Assembly (NCBI GenBank): GCA_029906195.1
Contig: JARWSJ010000004.1
Location: 558,001 to 622,000, forward strand
Direction: 5' to 3'
Source of the DNA: Chitinophagaceae bacterium 26-R-25
GTDB taxonomy: Bacteria; Bacteroidota; Bacteroidia; Chitinophagales; Chitinophagaceae
DNA length: 64,000 bases
Shown in pieces: positions 28,191 through 36,982 of the stretch. Both the position numbers and the translations under genes were made by a program. Every line of letters begins with the position of its first letter. Positions within the stretch are counted from its first letter, which is position 1. The notes below the pieces were generated by a model. That model searched no databases. It saw nothing but the letters and a program-made list of their open reading frames with translations, and was not told the DNA's origin.

Positions 28191-28279
28191 GTACGAAGTA
28201 CGAAGTGCGGTGTACGAAATTCATTAGAGTGTAACAACTTAATCAATTTCGTACACCATACATCGTACACCGTACATTG
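28191..28279. repeat. Inverted repeat of GTGTACGAAAT words
   Basis: Left arm 28191-28220 and right arm 28246-28279. Core GTGTACGAAAT (28210-28220) pairs perfectly with ATTTCGTACAC (28246-28256), and outer GTACGAAGT words pair with loosely matching CGTACACC words. The right arm touches the stop codon of the SRPBCC gene. The remainder of the gap 27934-28190 shows nothing I can name. Confidence 0.75.
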
Positions 28280-28666
28280 TCAATCTTTCGCATCATAAAA
28301 CTCCTCAAGGGATCCAAAATAAACTTCATCCCAGCCTTCTATCATATCCTCATAGTCGTCGTCGGGAATATTTGTATGTCGAAGTTCTACTGACGTACCT
28401 TTTTTGTGCGGGTGTAGAACGAAGGTTACAATAGAATCTTCTTCCTGTTCACCAAAGTTCCATCGCTGAACAATTTTACGCCCGGTTTCAAACTCGAGGT
28501 TTATGCCTGAGATGGCATCGTTCCATAATGAAAATTCAGAGTTTGGCTCAGTGCTCATTTGCGCTGGTTCGCCTGTCCACAGTTGAATAGTAGCGGGATT
28601 GGTTAGCGCTAAATAAACTTCTTCGGGAGTGGCCGGCAAGATGTAATATTTTTTGTAATCCTTCAT
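28280..28666 (-). CDS. SRPBCC/AHSA1-type domain protein
   Basis: 128 residues, one START-like lipid/ligand-binding domain of the AHSA1 (activator of Hsp90 ATPase homologue) group: ILPATPEEVYLALTNPATIQ at the N terminus, then LEFETGRKIVQRWNFGEQEE and VTFVLHPHKKGTSVELRHTN, ending with a long C-terminal helix (GWDEVYFGSLEEFYDA). Cytoplasmic. Ligand and role unknown. Confidence 0.85.
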   Translation of the reverse strand: MKDYKKYYILPATPEEVYLALTNPATIQLWTGEPAQMSTEPNSEFSLWNDAISGINLEFETGRKIVQRWNFGEQEEDSIVTFVLHPHKKGTSVELRHTNIPDDDYEDMIEGWDEVYFGSLEEFYDAKD

Positions 28667-28690
28667 GTGGTAAAGATAGAAAGGAACGGG

Positions 28691-28734
28691 CTGAATAACC
28701 GAATAACTGAGTAACCGAATAACTGTATAATTGA
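28691..28734. repeat. Single arm of the AACTGAATAACTGAA family
   Basis: Five consecutive seven- to eight-base units of the type GAATAACTGA/GAATAACCGA lie upstream of the SRPBCC gene. No matching arm is seen before the next gene. Confidence 0.6.
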
Positions 28735-28936
28735 ATTTGCGACAAAATCAGGGTTTTTTGCGACTGGCAAAAGTGAAAACGCAGTACTGGCAATGGTTTT
28801 AGAGCCATTCCTAAAGGCGTGTCGCGAATGCCCCTTCAGATTGTCTTTTTTGCCCATCACAAATTTCTGTTACGCAAAATAATTTTACACCAGAAACAGC
28901 AACACCAAAATCAAACAACACAAAAAGCCTTTTTTT

Positions 28937-29353
28937 ATGACGCAGATTGTAGCATACTTAAACTTAAACGGCAAATGCGAAGAGGCAATGAATTTTTACA
29001 AGGATTGCCTGGGCGCAGAACTTACACTGCAAAGAGTTGGAGAAACTCCCATGGCCAGTCAAATGCCCGCCGAAATGCATGACAAGGTTTTACATTCCAT
29101 GCTTGTAAAAGATACCATTACATTAATGGCTTCTGACATAAGAGGTAAAGACTTTGTGAAAGGCAACGACACTACTTTGCTTTTTAATTGTAGCAGTGAA
29201 GAAGAAATTTCTAATTACTTCAGCAAACTTTCACAAGGCGGTATCGTAAAACTCCCTCTAATGAAGCAATTCTGGGGCGCCACTTATGGCGAACTTATCG
29301 ATAAATATGGCAAGGAGTGGGCGTTTAATTTCATGGAAGAAACGGCCAATTAA
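28937..29353 (+). CDS. VOC-fold protein, PhnB type
   Basis: 138 residues. The start MTQIVAYLNLNGKCEEAMNF plus YKDCLGAELTLQRVGETP and the end LMKQFWGATYGELIDKYGKE are characteristic of PhnB-like glyoxalase/bleomycin-resistance fold proteins (once called 3-demethylubiquinone methyltransferase-like). Cytoplasmic; substrate unknown. The DoxX gene follows after a gap that holds an inverted repeat. Confidence 0.88.
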   Translation: MTQIVAYLNLNGKCEEAMNFYKDCLGAELTLQRVGETPMASQMPAEMHDKVLHSMLVKDTITLMASDIRGKDFVKGNDTTLLFNCSSEEEISNYFSKLSQGGIVKLPLMKQFWGATYGELIDKYGKEWAFNFMEETAN

Positions 29354-29355
29354 AT

Positions 29356-29434
29356 AATAGTTGTTAGTTAATAGTTGTTAGTTGTTAGCCTTTATTATTG
29401 AATAGTCGTCACTGAAGCCTAACAACTAACAACT
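29356..29434. repeat. Inverted repeat of AGTTGTTAGTTGTTAG words
   Basis: AGTTGTTAGTTGTTAG (29373-29388) is the exact reverse complement of 29419-29434, and further GTTGTTAGTTAATAG units extend the left arm to 29356. It lies between the VOC and DoxX genes. Confidence 0.8.
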
Positions 29435-29472
29435 CCTCATCTCTTTTTTTATACAACATCAAACTTTTTTTT

Positions 29473-29886
29473 ATGAAACCGAAAACAATTAAAATCGTTT
29501 ACTGGACATTGACCATTATTTTTTCTCTATTATTTCTCATGGATGGCTTCGGAGGCGTCACCCGTCAAAAAGAAGGTCAGGAAGTTTTAATGCACTTGGG
29601 ATATCCAATGTATGCGCTTACCATTTTTGGAATCGCAAAACTGTTGGGAGTAGTTGCGCTCGTTCAGGATAGATACAAGACAATAAAGGAATGGGCGTTC
29701 GCCGGATTTACTTTTAATTTCATCGGCGCTTTTATGTCGAGAGCTTTTGTTGGCGATGGTGCAGGCGAAACCATTTTTCCGTTGATCGTTCTCGCTGTAT
29801 TTATGGTCCTTTATTTCTACTGGAAAAAATACCAGCAGGTAAAAAACGTTCGTACAACTACACAAATACCGGCACTGGCTTTATAA
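29473..29886 (+). CDS. DoxX-like small membrane protein
   Basis: 137 residues with four membrane helices (VYWTLTIIFSLLFLMDGFGG; YPMYALTIFGIAKLLGVVAL; the WAFAGFTFNFIGAF region; IFPLIVLAVFMVLYFYW). The GYP...GIAKLLG pattern and length fit the DoxX-like family. Inner membrane; function unknown. It is followed by a strong terminator. Confidence 0.82.
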   Translation: MKPKTIKIVYWTLTIIFSLLFLMDGFGGVTRQKEGQEVLMHLGYPMYALTIFGIAKLLGVVALVQDRYKTIKEWAFAGFTFNFIGAFMSRAFVGDGAGETIFPLIVLAVFMVLYFYWKKYQQVKNVRTTTQIPALAL

Positions 29887-29914
29887 TTTTGATTTGTATT
29901 AATCGTATCGAAAG

Positions 29915-29948
29915 AAAATTCCGGCGTTTTCGAACCCCGGAATTTTTT
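29915..29948 (+). terminator. Intrinsic terminator after the DoxX-like gene
   Basis: AAAATTCCGG, loop of about 12 bases, CCGGAATTTTTT; a 10-bp stem followed by the T-run. Confidence 0.88.
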
Positions 29949-30088
29949 GTTTTGACAGATTATTAAAATTTCTACTAAGTCACTAGGAATTTATAATTAA
30001 TTGTTTTTCAATTATATAAGTTTGTCTGCCTTTTGTAAAACAATCTGCTCATAGAAACTATTTATACTTTTTTGTATAAATTCATTCG

Positions 30089-30096
30089 TATCTTTG
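30089..30096 (+). promoter_or_regulatory. -7 element upstream of sufB
   Basis: TATCTTTG is a full match to TAnnTTTG, 37 bases before the sufB start. The nearest TTTG (30071-30074) leaves a 14-base spacer, shorter than usual, so the -33 part is uncertain. Confidence 0.5.
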
Positions 30097-30133
30097 CGCG
30101 ATAATTGAAAATGACAAATTCTGAAGCGTATTT

Positions 30134-31579
30134 ATGAATGATTCAAGCACAGATATAGAAAAAGCCGTCCTCAAGGAGTACGAATATGGTTTTGTGACCA
30201 ATATTGAAGCAGATGAGGCTCCAAAGGGATTAAGTGAGGACATCATCAGGTTCATTTCTGCAAAGAAAAACGAACCGGAATGGATGCTCGAGTGGCGCTT
30301 AAAGGCTTATAATCACTGGCTTAAGATGGAAGAACCAAACTGGGCCAATGTGAAATATCCTAAAGTAAATTACCAGGAGGTTATTTACTACTCTGCTCCA
30401 AAACAAAAGACAAAAGTTGGCAGTTTGGACGAAATTGATCCTGAATTGAGAGCAACTTTTGAGAAGCTGGGCATTTCCCTTGACGAACAAAAAAGACTTT
30501 CCGGTGTAGCGGTAGATGCTGTGATCGACAGTGTTTCTATTGGTACAACTTTTAAGGCGCAATTGGCAGAGCAGGGAATTATCTTCTGTTCCATGAGTGA
30601 GGCGATCCAGGAGCATCCGGATTTGGTAAGAAAATACCTTAGTTCCGTGGTGCCAGTTACAGACAACTTTTTCTCCGCATTAAACTCGGCCGTATTTACC
30701 GACGGTTCGTTTTGTTATATACCAGAAGGCGTTCATTGCCCGATGGAACTTTCTACTTATTTCCGCATCAACGCTGAAAACACAGGTCAGTTTGAGCGAA
30801 CCCTCATCGTTGCAGAAGCTGGCAGTTATGTTAGCTACCTTGAAGGTTGTACAGCTCCAATGCGTGACGAGAACCAATTGCACGCAGCAGTGGTTGAAAT
30901 CGTGGCGATGGAAAAAGCTGAAGTAAAATACTCTACTGTTCAGAACTGGTACCCGGGTGATAAAAATGGTAATGGCGGTATTTACAACTTTGTAACCAAG
31001 CGTGGTATTTGTAAAGGTGATAACTCTAAGATTTCCTGGACACAAGTTGAAACAGGATCTGCAGTTACCTGGAAATACCCAAGCGTAATATTAAAAGGTG
31101 ATAACTCTGTAGGTGAATTCTACTCTGTGGCTGTTACCAACAATTATCAGCAAGCCGACACAGGTACTAAAATGATGCACATCGGAAAGAATACAAAAAG
31201 CCGTATTGTGTCAAAAGGTATTTCTGCGGGCCATAGTAATAATAGTTACCGTGGTTTGGTACAGGTAAGCAAAAATGCTGCTAACGCAAGAAACTTCTCT
31301 CAGTGCGATTCTCTTTTGCTGGGCGATAAATGCGGCGCACATACTTTCCCTTACATAGAAGTAAAAAATAACACTGCCGTTGTAGAACACGAGGCAACTA
31401 CTTCTAAAATAGGTGAAGACCAACTTTTCTATTGCAACCAAAGAGGTATCGATACTGAAACTGCAGTTGCACTGATCATTAACGGCTTTGCAAAAGAGGT
31501 GATGAATCAATTGCCGATGGAGTTTGCCGTTGAAGCGCAAAAGCTTCTGGCGATCAGCCTTGAAGGAAGCGTTGGGTAA
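30134..31579 (+). CDS. sufB: Fe-S cluster scaffold SufB
   Basis: 481 residues, full length. The core contains [40 protein letters not shown], the [20 protein letters not shown] block and [20 protein letters not shown], all standard for SufB; the end is [20 protein letters not shown]. With SufC and SufD it forms the SufBC2D scaffold on which clusters are built. It is the first gene of the suf cluster. Confidence 0.98.
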   Translation: MNDSSTDIEKAVLKEYEYGFVTNIEADEAPKGLSEDIIRFISAKKNEPEWMLEWRLKAYNHWLKMEEPNWANVKYPKVNYQEVIYYSAPKQKTKVGSLDEIDPELRATFEKLGISLDEQKRLSGVAVDAVIDSVSIGTTFKAQLAEQGIIFCSMSEAIQEHPDLVRKYLSSVVPVTDNFFSALNSAVFTDGSFCYIPEGVHCPMELSTYFRINAENTGQFERTLIVAEAGSYVSYLEGCTAPMRDENQLHAAVVEIVAMEKAEVKYSTVQNWYPGDKNGNGGIYNFVTKRGICKGDNSKISWTQVETGSAVTWKYPSVILKGDNSVGEFYSVAVTNNYQQADTGTKMMHIGKNTKSRIVSKGISAGHSNNSYRGLVQVSKNAANARNFSQCDSLLLGDKCGAHTFPYIEVKNNTAVVEHEATTSKIGEDQLFYCNQRGIDTETAVALIINGFAKEVMNQLPMEFAVEAQKLLAISLEGSVG

Positions 31580-31641
31580 TTGAAAATGGAGAGTTGAAAG
31601 TTGAAGATTAAACTTTCAATTTTTAATGTTCAAAATTCAAT
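31579..31641. repeat. Inverted repeat in the sufB-sufC gap (GTTGAAAGTTGAA words)
   Basis: Left arm 31579-31606 (ATTGAAAATGGAGAGTTGAA and more) can pair with right arm 31611-31641 (ACTTTCAATTTTTAATGTTC and more). The GTTGAAAGTTGAA word recurs at 36131-36143. Confidence 0.65.
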
Positions 31642-31681
31642 TGATATAAATAGTAAGTAAATTAAAATAGACACTGTAATT

Positions 31682-32464
31682 ATGTTGACGATAAGCAATT
31701 TGCATGCGGGGATTGAAGACAAAAAAATTTTAAAGGGACTTAACCTTGAAATTAAAGCGGGTGAGGTACATGCGATCATGGGACCAAATGGTGCCGGTAA
31801 AAGTACATTGGCTTCTGTATTAGCAGGAAGACAAGATTATGAAGTAACTGAAGGTTCAGTAGAATTTTTAGGAAAGGAATTACTTGACCTTGCTCCGGAA
31901 GAAAGAGCAGGCGAAGGTTTGTTCCTTGGCTTCCAGTATCCGGTAGAAATTCCGGGTTTAAGCACTACCAACTTTGTTAAAACTGCCGTAAATGAAATTC
32001 GCAAATATCGCGGACAGGATCCTTTGGATGCTGTGGCATTTTTGAAAATGATGAAAGAGAAAATGGCTTTGATGAATATTGATCAAACGCTGTTGAGCCG
32101 TTCATTGAACGAAGGCTTCTCTGGTGGTGAAAAGAAACGTAATGAAATTTTCCAGATGGCAATGCTTGATCCTAAGCTGGCTATTTTGGATGAAACTGAC
32201 TCCGGTCTTGATATTGATGCTATCCGTATTGTATCTAATGGTGTGAACAAATTGCGCAGCAAAGACAACGCGGTTCTTCTGATCACACACTATCAAAGAT
32301 TACTTGATTACATCGTTCCTGATTTTGTGCATGTATTGTATAATGGACGTATCGTAAAATCCGGTACCAAAGAATTGGCTTTGGAACTGGAAGAAAAAGG
32401 TTACGATTTCATTAAAAATGAAATCAACGAAGACGAAGAAGTATCAATTGCGGAAAAACACTAA
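31682..32464 (+). CDS. sufC: Fe-S assembly ATPase SufC
   Basis: 260 residues. Walker A GPNGAGKST at 34-42, ABC signature FSGGEKKR at 146-153 and Walker B LAILDETDSGLD at 166-177, with the SufC-specific ETDSGLDIDA. It powers the SufBCD scaffold. It lies 102 bases after sufB, with an inverted repeat between them. Confidence 0.98.
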   Translation: MLTISNLHAGIEDKKILKGLNLEIKAGEVHAIMGPNGAGKSTLASVLAGRQDYEVTEGSVEFLGKELLDLAPEERAGEGLFLGFQYPVEIPGLSTTNFVKTAVNEIRKYRGQDPLDAVAFLKMMKEKMALMNIDQTLLSRSLNEGFSGGEKKRNEIFQMAMLDPKLAILDETDSGLDIDAIRIVSNGVNKLRSKDNAVLLITHYQRLLDYIVPDFVHVLYNGRIVKSGTKELALELEEKGYDFIKNEINEDEEVSIAEKH

Positions 32465-32476
32465 GACGGAGAGATC

Positions 32477-33775
32477 ATGAACATGACAGAACTTTTTAAA
32501 GATCAGTTTGCACAACTGCAGGCTGAAGATAAAGATAGCAAGCTGAGTGCCGTGCGTGAACAGGCATTTAGCGCATTCAACGAATTTGGGATACCGACCG
32601 TGCGCCATGAAGAATGGAAATACACTCGCATCGGTACACTATTCACGAAAGATTATAAATCGCAAGTAAGTGGCAAGACTGATTTCTCTGCAAAAGATGT
32701 TGATGCTTACCGTTTGCCGGGACATAAAGAAGCAAACGAGCTCGTTTTTGTAAACGGTCAGTTTGTGGACAAACTTTCAACTATTCGCTCAAAAGACCTT
32801 ACTGTATTGCATTTGGCAGAAGCTGCGAAAAATGAATACAGCGAGATCGTGTCGAAACATTTCGGACACAGCAGCGATTATTTGAAAGACGGCATCAATG
32901 CGCTGAATACTGCTTTCGTGAAAGATGGCATCTTTATACATGTAAAGAGAAGCAAGATTATTGAAGAGCCTGTTTACATTTATAACATCACGGATGCTGC
33001 TGCTGAAAACATTTTAGCACAGCCAAGAAGTCTTATCTATTTATCTGAAAATGCACAATTGCAAATCATCGAAACATTTGCTACACGCGGCACAGAGGAT
33101 AGCTTCACTAACCAGATCATGGAAGTGATAGTAGAAAAAGACGCAAGATTTGAATATTGTAAAATTCAAAATGACTCTGCGAATGCGAGCCAGGTAAGTA
33201 CTACACATATCAGGCAGACAGGTACGAGTTATGTGAACGCGATCATCGTTTCTCTGAATGGTGAGATCGTTCGCAATAATACAAACGTTGTAATGGAAGC
33301 TCCACATTGTGAAGCTCACTTATACGGTTTGTATTTCCAGAAAGGCAATAGCCACATTGACAACCACACTATTGTTGACAACGTGATGCCTCACTGCTTC
33401 AGCAATGAACTGTACAAAGGCATGATGGATGAAAACAGTACCGGTGTGTTCAATGGTAAAATTTTTGTAAGACAGCCAGCGCAAAAAACAAATGCCTTCC
33501 AGTCTAACAAAAACATATTGCTTTCAAACAATGCAAGTGTAAATACAAAACCTCAATTGGAGATTTTTGCAGACGATGTGAAATGCTCACACGGTTGTAC
33601 AATTGGTCAATTGGATGAAGAAGGTTTGTTTTACCTGCAATCACGAGGTATTCCTGAAAAAATTGCAAAATCAATGCTGTTGGTAGGTTTTGCAAGTGAC
33701 ATTCTCGATAAGATCAATCTTCCACACATCCGCACGTATGTGGATCACCTTGTTGCGGAAAGACTGGGGAATTAA
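32477..33775 (+). CDS. sufD: Fe-S assembly protein SufD
   Basis: 432 residues. RHEEWKYTRI near residue 43 and the C-terminal EIFADDVKCSHGCTIGQLDE plus GLFYLQSRGIPE are hallmarks of SufD. It starts 12 bases after the sufC stop behind GACGGAGAG, so the two genes are closely coupled. SufD pairs with SufB and helps iron entry into the scaffold. Confidence 0.97.
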   Translation: MNMTELFKDQFAQLQAEDKDSKLSAVREQAFSAFNEFGIPTVRHEEWKYTRIGTLFTKDYKSQVSGKTDFSAKDVDAYRLPGHKEANELVFVNGQFVDKLSTIRSKDLTVLHLAEAAKNEYSEIVSKHFGHSSDYLKDGINALNTAFVKDGIFIHVKRSKIIEEPVYIYNITDAAAENILAQPRSLIYLSENAQLQIIETFATRGTEDSFTNQIMEVIVEKDARFEYCKIQNDSANASQVSTTHIRQTGTSYVNAIIVSLNGEIVRNNTNVVMEAPHCEAHLYGLYFQKGNSHIDNHTIVDNVMPHCFSNELYKGMMDENSTGVFNGKIFVRQPAQKTNAFQSNKNILLSNNASVNTKPQLEIFADDVKCSHGCTIGQLDEEGLFYLQSRGIPEKIAKSMLLVGFASDILDKINLPHIRTYVDHLVAERLGN

Positions 33776-33780
33776 TTAAC

Positions 33781-33880
33781 AATTTGAAGATTTGAAAATT
33801 TGAAAATGAGACGTGCAGCCCTTTAAGTTGAGAGTTACACAACAATTTTCAAATTCTCACATCTTCAAATTTTCAAATTT
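33781..33880. repeat. Inverted repeat in the sufD-sufS gap (AATTTGAAAATTTGAA words)
   Basis: Left arm 33781-33809 and right arm 33844-33880 are built of TTTGAAGA/TTTGAAAA words and their complements. The spacer is about 35 bases, and the right arm ends a few bases before the sufS start. Confidence 0.75.
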
Positions 33881-33885
33881 TTCTT

Positions 33886-35142
33886 ATGAACGTAGTTGCG
33901 GATTTACAGAAAGGATTAGACGAAGTGCTCGACGTTTATGCGATCAGAGAGCAATTTCCGATACTTAAAAGAGAAGTAAAAGGAAAGCCTCTGGTTTACC
34001 TCGATAATGCGGCAACTTCTCAAAAGCCACAGGTAGTCATTGATGCGTTGGTAAACTACTACACCAACTGCAATGCAAATATTCATCGTGGTATTCATAC
34101 GCTTGCGGAAGAAGCTACGGCAGCTTTTGAGGCGACTCGTGATACTGTTCAAAAATTTATTGGAGCGGCATCAAGAGAAGAAATAATTTTCACACGAGGA
34201 ACTACAGAAGGCATCAACCTTGTAGCGTATACGTGGGGAAGGCAAAATCTACACGCCGGTGACGAAGTAATCATCTCGGGCATGGAACATCACTCCAATA
34301 TTGTTCCATGGCAAATTATATGTGAAGAAAAGAACGCTGTGCTGAAAGTGATTCCTGTTGATGACAACGGTGAACTCATATTGGAGGAATTCGAAAAATT
34401 GCTGACAGAAAAAACAAAGATTGTTTCCGTGGTGCATGTTTCAAATGCATTGGGAACAGTGAATCCTGTTAAACAAATCATTGATGCAGCTCATGCGAAA
34501 GGAGCTGTAGTATTGATTGATGGTGCACAATCTTCTGTACATCTGGATATCAACGTACAGGAAATGGATTGCGATTTCTTCGCTTTTTCTGCACACAAAT
34601 TATACGGTCCAACGGGTGTTGGCGCTTTGTATGGCAAGAAACATATTCTTGAAGCCATGCCTGTATTCCAGGGAGGCGGAGAAATGATCAAAGATGTAAC
34701 GTTTGCAAAAACTACTTACAATGATCTTCCATACAAATACGAAGCCGGTACTCCAAACATTGCTGATGTTGTTGCATTCAAGGCAGCGCTCGATTTCATG
34801 ACGGAAACAGGCATGAAAAAAATGCGTGATTACGAACATGAATTGCTGGCATATGCGACAGAGCAGTTGGAGCAAATTGAAGGCTTGAAAATTATTGGTA
34901 AGGCTCGTGAAAAAACAAGTCTTATTTCATTTGTAATAGATAAAGTACATCCGCAGGACGTGGGCATTTTGCTCGACAATCGCGGCATTGCGGTGCGTAC
35001 CGGTCACCATTGTGCACAAACATTAATGGATCGTTTCTGTATACCGGGAACAATCCGTGCTTCTTTTGCAATCTATAACACGAAAGAAGAAATTGATGCA
35101 CTGGTAGAGGGATTGAAAAAAGCAATTAAGCTCTTGGTTTAA
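33886..35142 (+). CDS. sufS: Cysteine desulfurase SufS
   Basis: 418 residues. The pyridoxal-phosphate lysine is K238 in FFAFSAHKLYGPTG, and the persulfide cysteine is C376 in RTGHHCAQ, with the longer group II loop typical of SufS. It releases sulfur from cysteine and passes it to SufE, encoded two positions on. The start ATG at 33886 follows the repeat arm closely. Confidence 0.97.
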   Translation: MNVVADLQKGLDEVLDVYAIREQFPILKREVKGKPLVYLDNAATSQKPQVVIDALVNYYTNCNANIHRGIHTLAEEATAAFEATRDTVQKFIGAASREEIIFTRGTTEGINLVAYTWGRQNLHAGDEVIISGMEHHSNIVPWQIICEEKNAVLKVIPVDDNGELILEEFEKLLTEKTKIVSVVHVSNALGTVNPVKQIIDAAHAKGAVVLIDGAQSSVHLDINVQEMDCDFFAFSAHKLYGPTGVGALYGKKHILEAMPVFQGGGEMIKDVTFAKTTYNDLPYKYEAGTPNIADVVAFKAALDFMTETGMKKMRDYEHELLAYATEQLEQIEGLKIIGKAREKTSLISFVIDKVHPQDVGILLDNRGIAVRTGHHCAQTLMDRFCIPGTIRASFAIYNTKEEIDALVEGLKKAIKLLV

Positions 35143-35148
35143 AGAACG

Positions 35149-35322
35149 GAACGCAGATTTTCATGATTGTCATGATTTATTATGATTTGGCAATTATAAT
35201 TAGTCATCAGGTCGTCAGAATCAGTGTTTGTATTATTTAAATGGATTGCAGAAGAATGTGGTTGTTGGGATTTTTTAAAAAATCATCATAACAAATCATC
35301 ATAACCATGAAAATCTGCGTTC
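35149..35322. repeat. Inverted repeat in the sufS-sufE gap (GAACGCAGATTTTCATG words)
   Basis: GAACGCAGATTTTCATG (35149-35165) is the exact reverse complement of 35306-35322. Next to it, ATGATTTATTATGATTT words on the left match AAATCATCATAACAAATCAT words on the right. The spacer is about 90 bases. Confidence 0.85.
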
Positions 35323-35340
35323 CCATTTCAACTAACAACT

Positions 35341-35775
35341 ATGACAATTCAACAAGTAGAAGACGAAATAGTAGAAGAATTTTCATTGTTTGATTCGTGG
35401 GACGATAAATATGAATATATCATCGACCTTGGAAAACGTTTGGCACCGCTTGATGATAAATACAGAGTAGATGAGAACAAGGTGAGAGGGTGTCAATCTA
35501 CAGTGTGGCTCGGTGCAGAATACAAAGAAGACGGCAAGATTTATTTTACAGCAGATAGCGATGCGATAATTGTAAAGGGTTTGATTAGCATGTTGATAAG
35601 AGTATTATCGGGGCGCACGCCGGATGAAATCATCAATGCGCCGTTAACTTTCATTCAGCGAATTGGTATGACAACGCATTTGGCGCAGACACGCTCGAAT
35701 GGTTTGTTATCCATGGTGAAGCAAATGAAAAATTACGCTGTGGCATTTAAAATTAAAAATTCTCAATTGCAATAG
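35341..35775 (+). CDS. sufE: Sulfur acceptor SufE
   Basis: 144 residues. Acceptor cysteine C51 in VRGCQSTVW, with the upstream DKYEYIIDLGKRLAPLDDKY block and RSNGLLSMVKQMKNYA at the end. It takes persulfide sulfur from SufS and gives it to SufB. It is followed two bases later by the DUF59 gene. Confidence 0.97.
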   Translation: MTIQQVEDEIVEEFSLFDSWDDKYEYIIDLGKRLAPLDDKYRVDENKVRGCQSTVWLGAEYKEDGKIYFTADSDAIIVKGLISMLIRVLSGRTPDEIINAPLTFIQRIGMTTHLAQTRSNGLLSMVKQMKNYAVAFKIKNSQLQ

Positions 35776-35777
35776 AA

Positions 35778-36089
35778 ATGAATACAGAAGAATTAAAACA
35801 AAAGGTGATTGAATGCTTGCAAACAATCTTCGATCCTGAGATTCCTGTAAGCATTTGGGAGTTGGGTTTAGTCTACGAAGTTGAAGTATTACCCATCAAT
35901 AATGTTCAGATTGTGATGACGCTTACGGCACCAAGTTGCCCGGCCGCACAATCACTACCAATAGAAGTTGACCAGAAAGTGCGCATGATAGAAGGGGTGA
36001 ATGATGTCTATGTTTCTGTTACCTGGACACCAAAATGGGACAAAAGCATGATGAGCGAAGCGGCAGCACTGGAACTGGGATTTATGTAA
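35778..36089 (+). CDS. DUF59/MIP18-family Fe-S maturation protein (SufT-like)
   Basis: 103 residues. DPEIPVSIWELGLVYEVEV and TLTAPSCPAAQSLP with conserved cysteine C54 mark the DUF59 family, which in suf clusters assists cluster transfer to target proteins. It starts two bases after the sufE stop, so the two are translationally coupled. Confidence 0.93.
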   Translation: MNTEELKQKVIECLQTIFDPEIPVSIWELGLVYEVEVLPINNVQIVMTLTAPSCPAAQSLPIEVDQKVRMIEGVNDVYVSVTWTPKWDKSMMSEAAALELGFM

Positions 36090-36160
36090 TGGAAAATTCC
36101 TGCCCGACTAAAGTCATTCAGGCGGGGAAAGTTGAAAGTTGAAAATGAGGTGTCTGGAAG

Positions 36161-36250
36161 CAAATAATTGAATAACCGAGTAACTGAATAACTGAATGCT
36201 TGCTCGGTTTGTGACTTTCAGTTATTCAGTTACTCAGTCATTCAGTTATT
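36161..36250. repeat. Inverted repeat before the Rrf2 gene (AACTGAATAACTGAA family)
   Basis: AACTGAATAACTGAA (36182-36196) is the exact reverse complement of 36217-36231. The arms extend to 36161-36198 and 36215-36250, with a 20-base loop rich in G and T. A GTTGAAAGTTGAA word lies just before it at 36131-36143. Confidence 0.85.
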
Positions 36251-36273
36251 AAAAAACATCAGGAAAAGTTCAA

Positions 36274-36747
36274 ATGAAAATAACGGCACAAGAAGAATAT
36301 GGTTTGCGCATATTAATACGCATTGCAGGTTGTAAAGATGCTGCCGGTATAAGCATTCCTCAACTGAGCGAATCGGAAGGACTGAGCAGTCACTACGTTG
36401 CAAAGCTTGCAAGGGTATTAAGGATGGGCGGTTTTATCAAAAGTACGCCTGGGAATAAGGGCGGTTACTTATTGGCAAAATCTGCGAAGGATATTGTTAT
36501 CAAAGACGTACTCACCGTATTGGGTGGTGAGATATTCGATAAAGAATTCTGCGGCTTACATACCGGAGCCATGAGACTATGTACAAACTCTGTTGACTGT
36601 TCAGCGAGATCGCTCTGGCAAATGGTGCAGTTTGTAGTAAATCAATTACTGGTAAGAATTACGTTGCACGACCTCGTAAGTAACGAAACTGAATCTTCAA
36701 AAAACCTGGGTAGCCTGTTAAAGGATAGCCTGGTATTGGCGGAATAA
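36274..36747 (+). CDS. Rrf2-family regulator, probable Fe-S sensor
   Basis: 157 residues. N-terminal winged helix (MKITAQEEYGLRILIRIAGC and LSSHYVAKLARVLRMGGFIK). Three cysteines at 93, 103 and 109 (FCG...LCTNSVDC) occupy the place of the cluster ligands in IscR-type members, though the spacing is 10 and 6 rather than 6 and 6. Its position after the suf genes suggests that it reports cluster status and controls suf; no operator was identified. Confidence 0.9.
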   Translation: MKITAQEEYGLRILIRIAGCKDAAGISIPQLSESEGLSSHYVAKLARVLRMGGFIKSTPGNKGGYLLAKSAKDIVIKDVLTVLGGEIFDKEFCGLHTGAMRLCTNSVDCSARSLWQMVQFVVNQLLVRITLHDLVSNETESSKNLGSLLKDSLVLAE

Positions 36748-36770
36748 AATGATTTTGTAATAAATTATTT

Positions 36771-36850
36771 GTAGAGACAAGGCATCGCCTTGTCTTTTTC
36801 ATTTCGTAGACAGTTTCTATTTCGTAGACAAGGCGATGCCTTGTCTCTAC
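36771..36850. repeat. Paired REP-like hairpins with GTAGAGAC ends (second locus)
   Basis: Bases 36771-36794 (GTAGAGACAAGGCATCGCCT and four more) form a hairpin, and 36827-36850 is the exact 24-base reverse complement. The middle carries a third TTCGTAGACAG word. The outer GTAGAGAC matches the element at 3649-3793 while the stem differs. Confidence 0.88.
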
Positions 36851-36982
36851 TATTTTACGTTTGCTGCACTTGCAAAAGCGCTAAATCAGTATTAGTTTAG
36901 TGTATACTCAGGTATACTCGAAGAAACACAGAAAGATCATAAGATTCGGCGTACCTGATCAACACCAATTAATAAGCCATCA

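Noticed and set aside
17793-28279. CRISPR array in the repeated intergenic words
   Set aside because: Words are reiterated without unique spacers of constant length and occur as inverted arms, and no cas genes are present.
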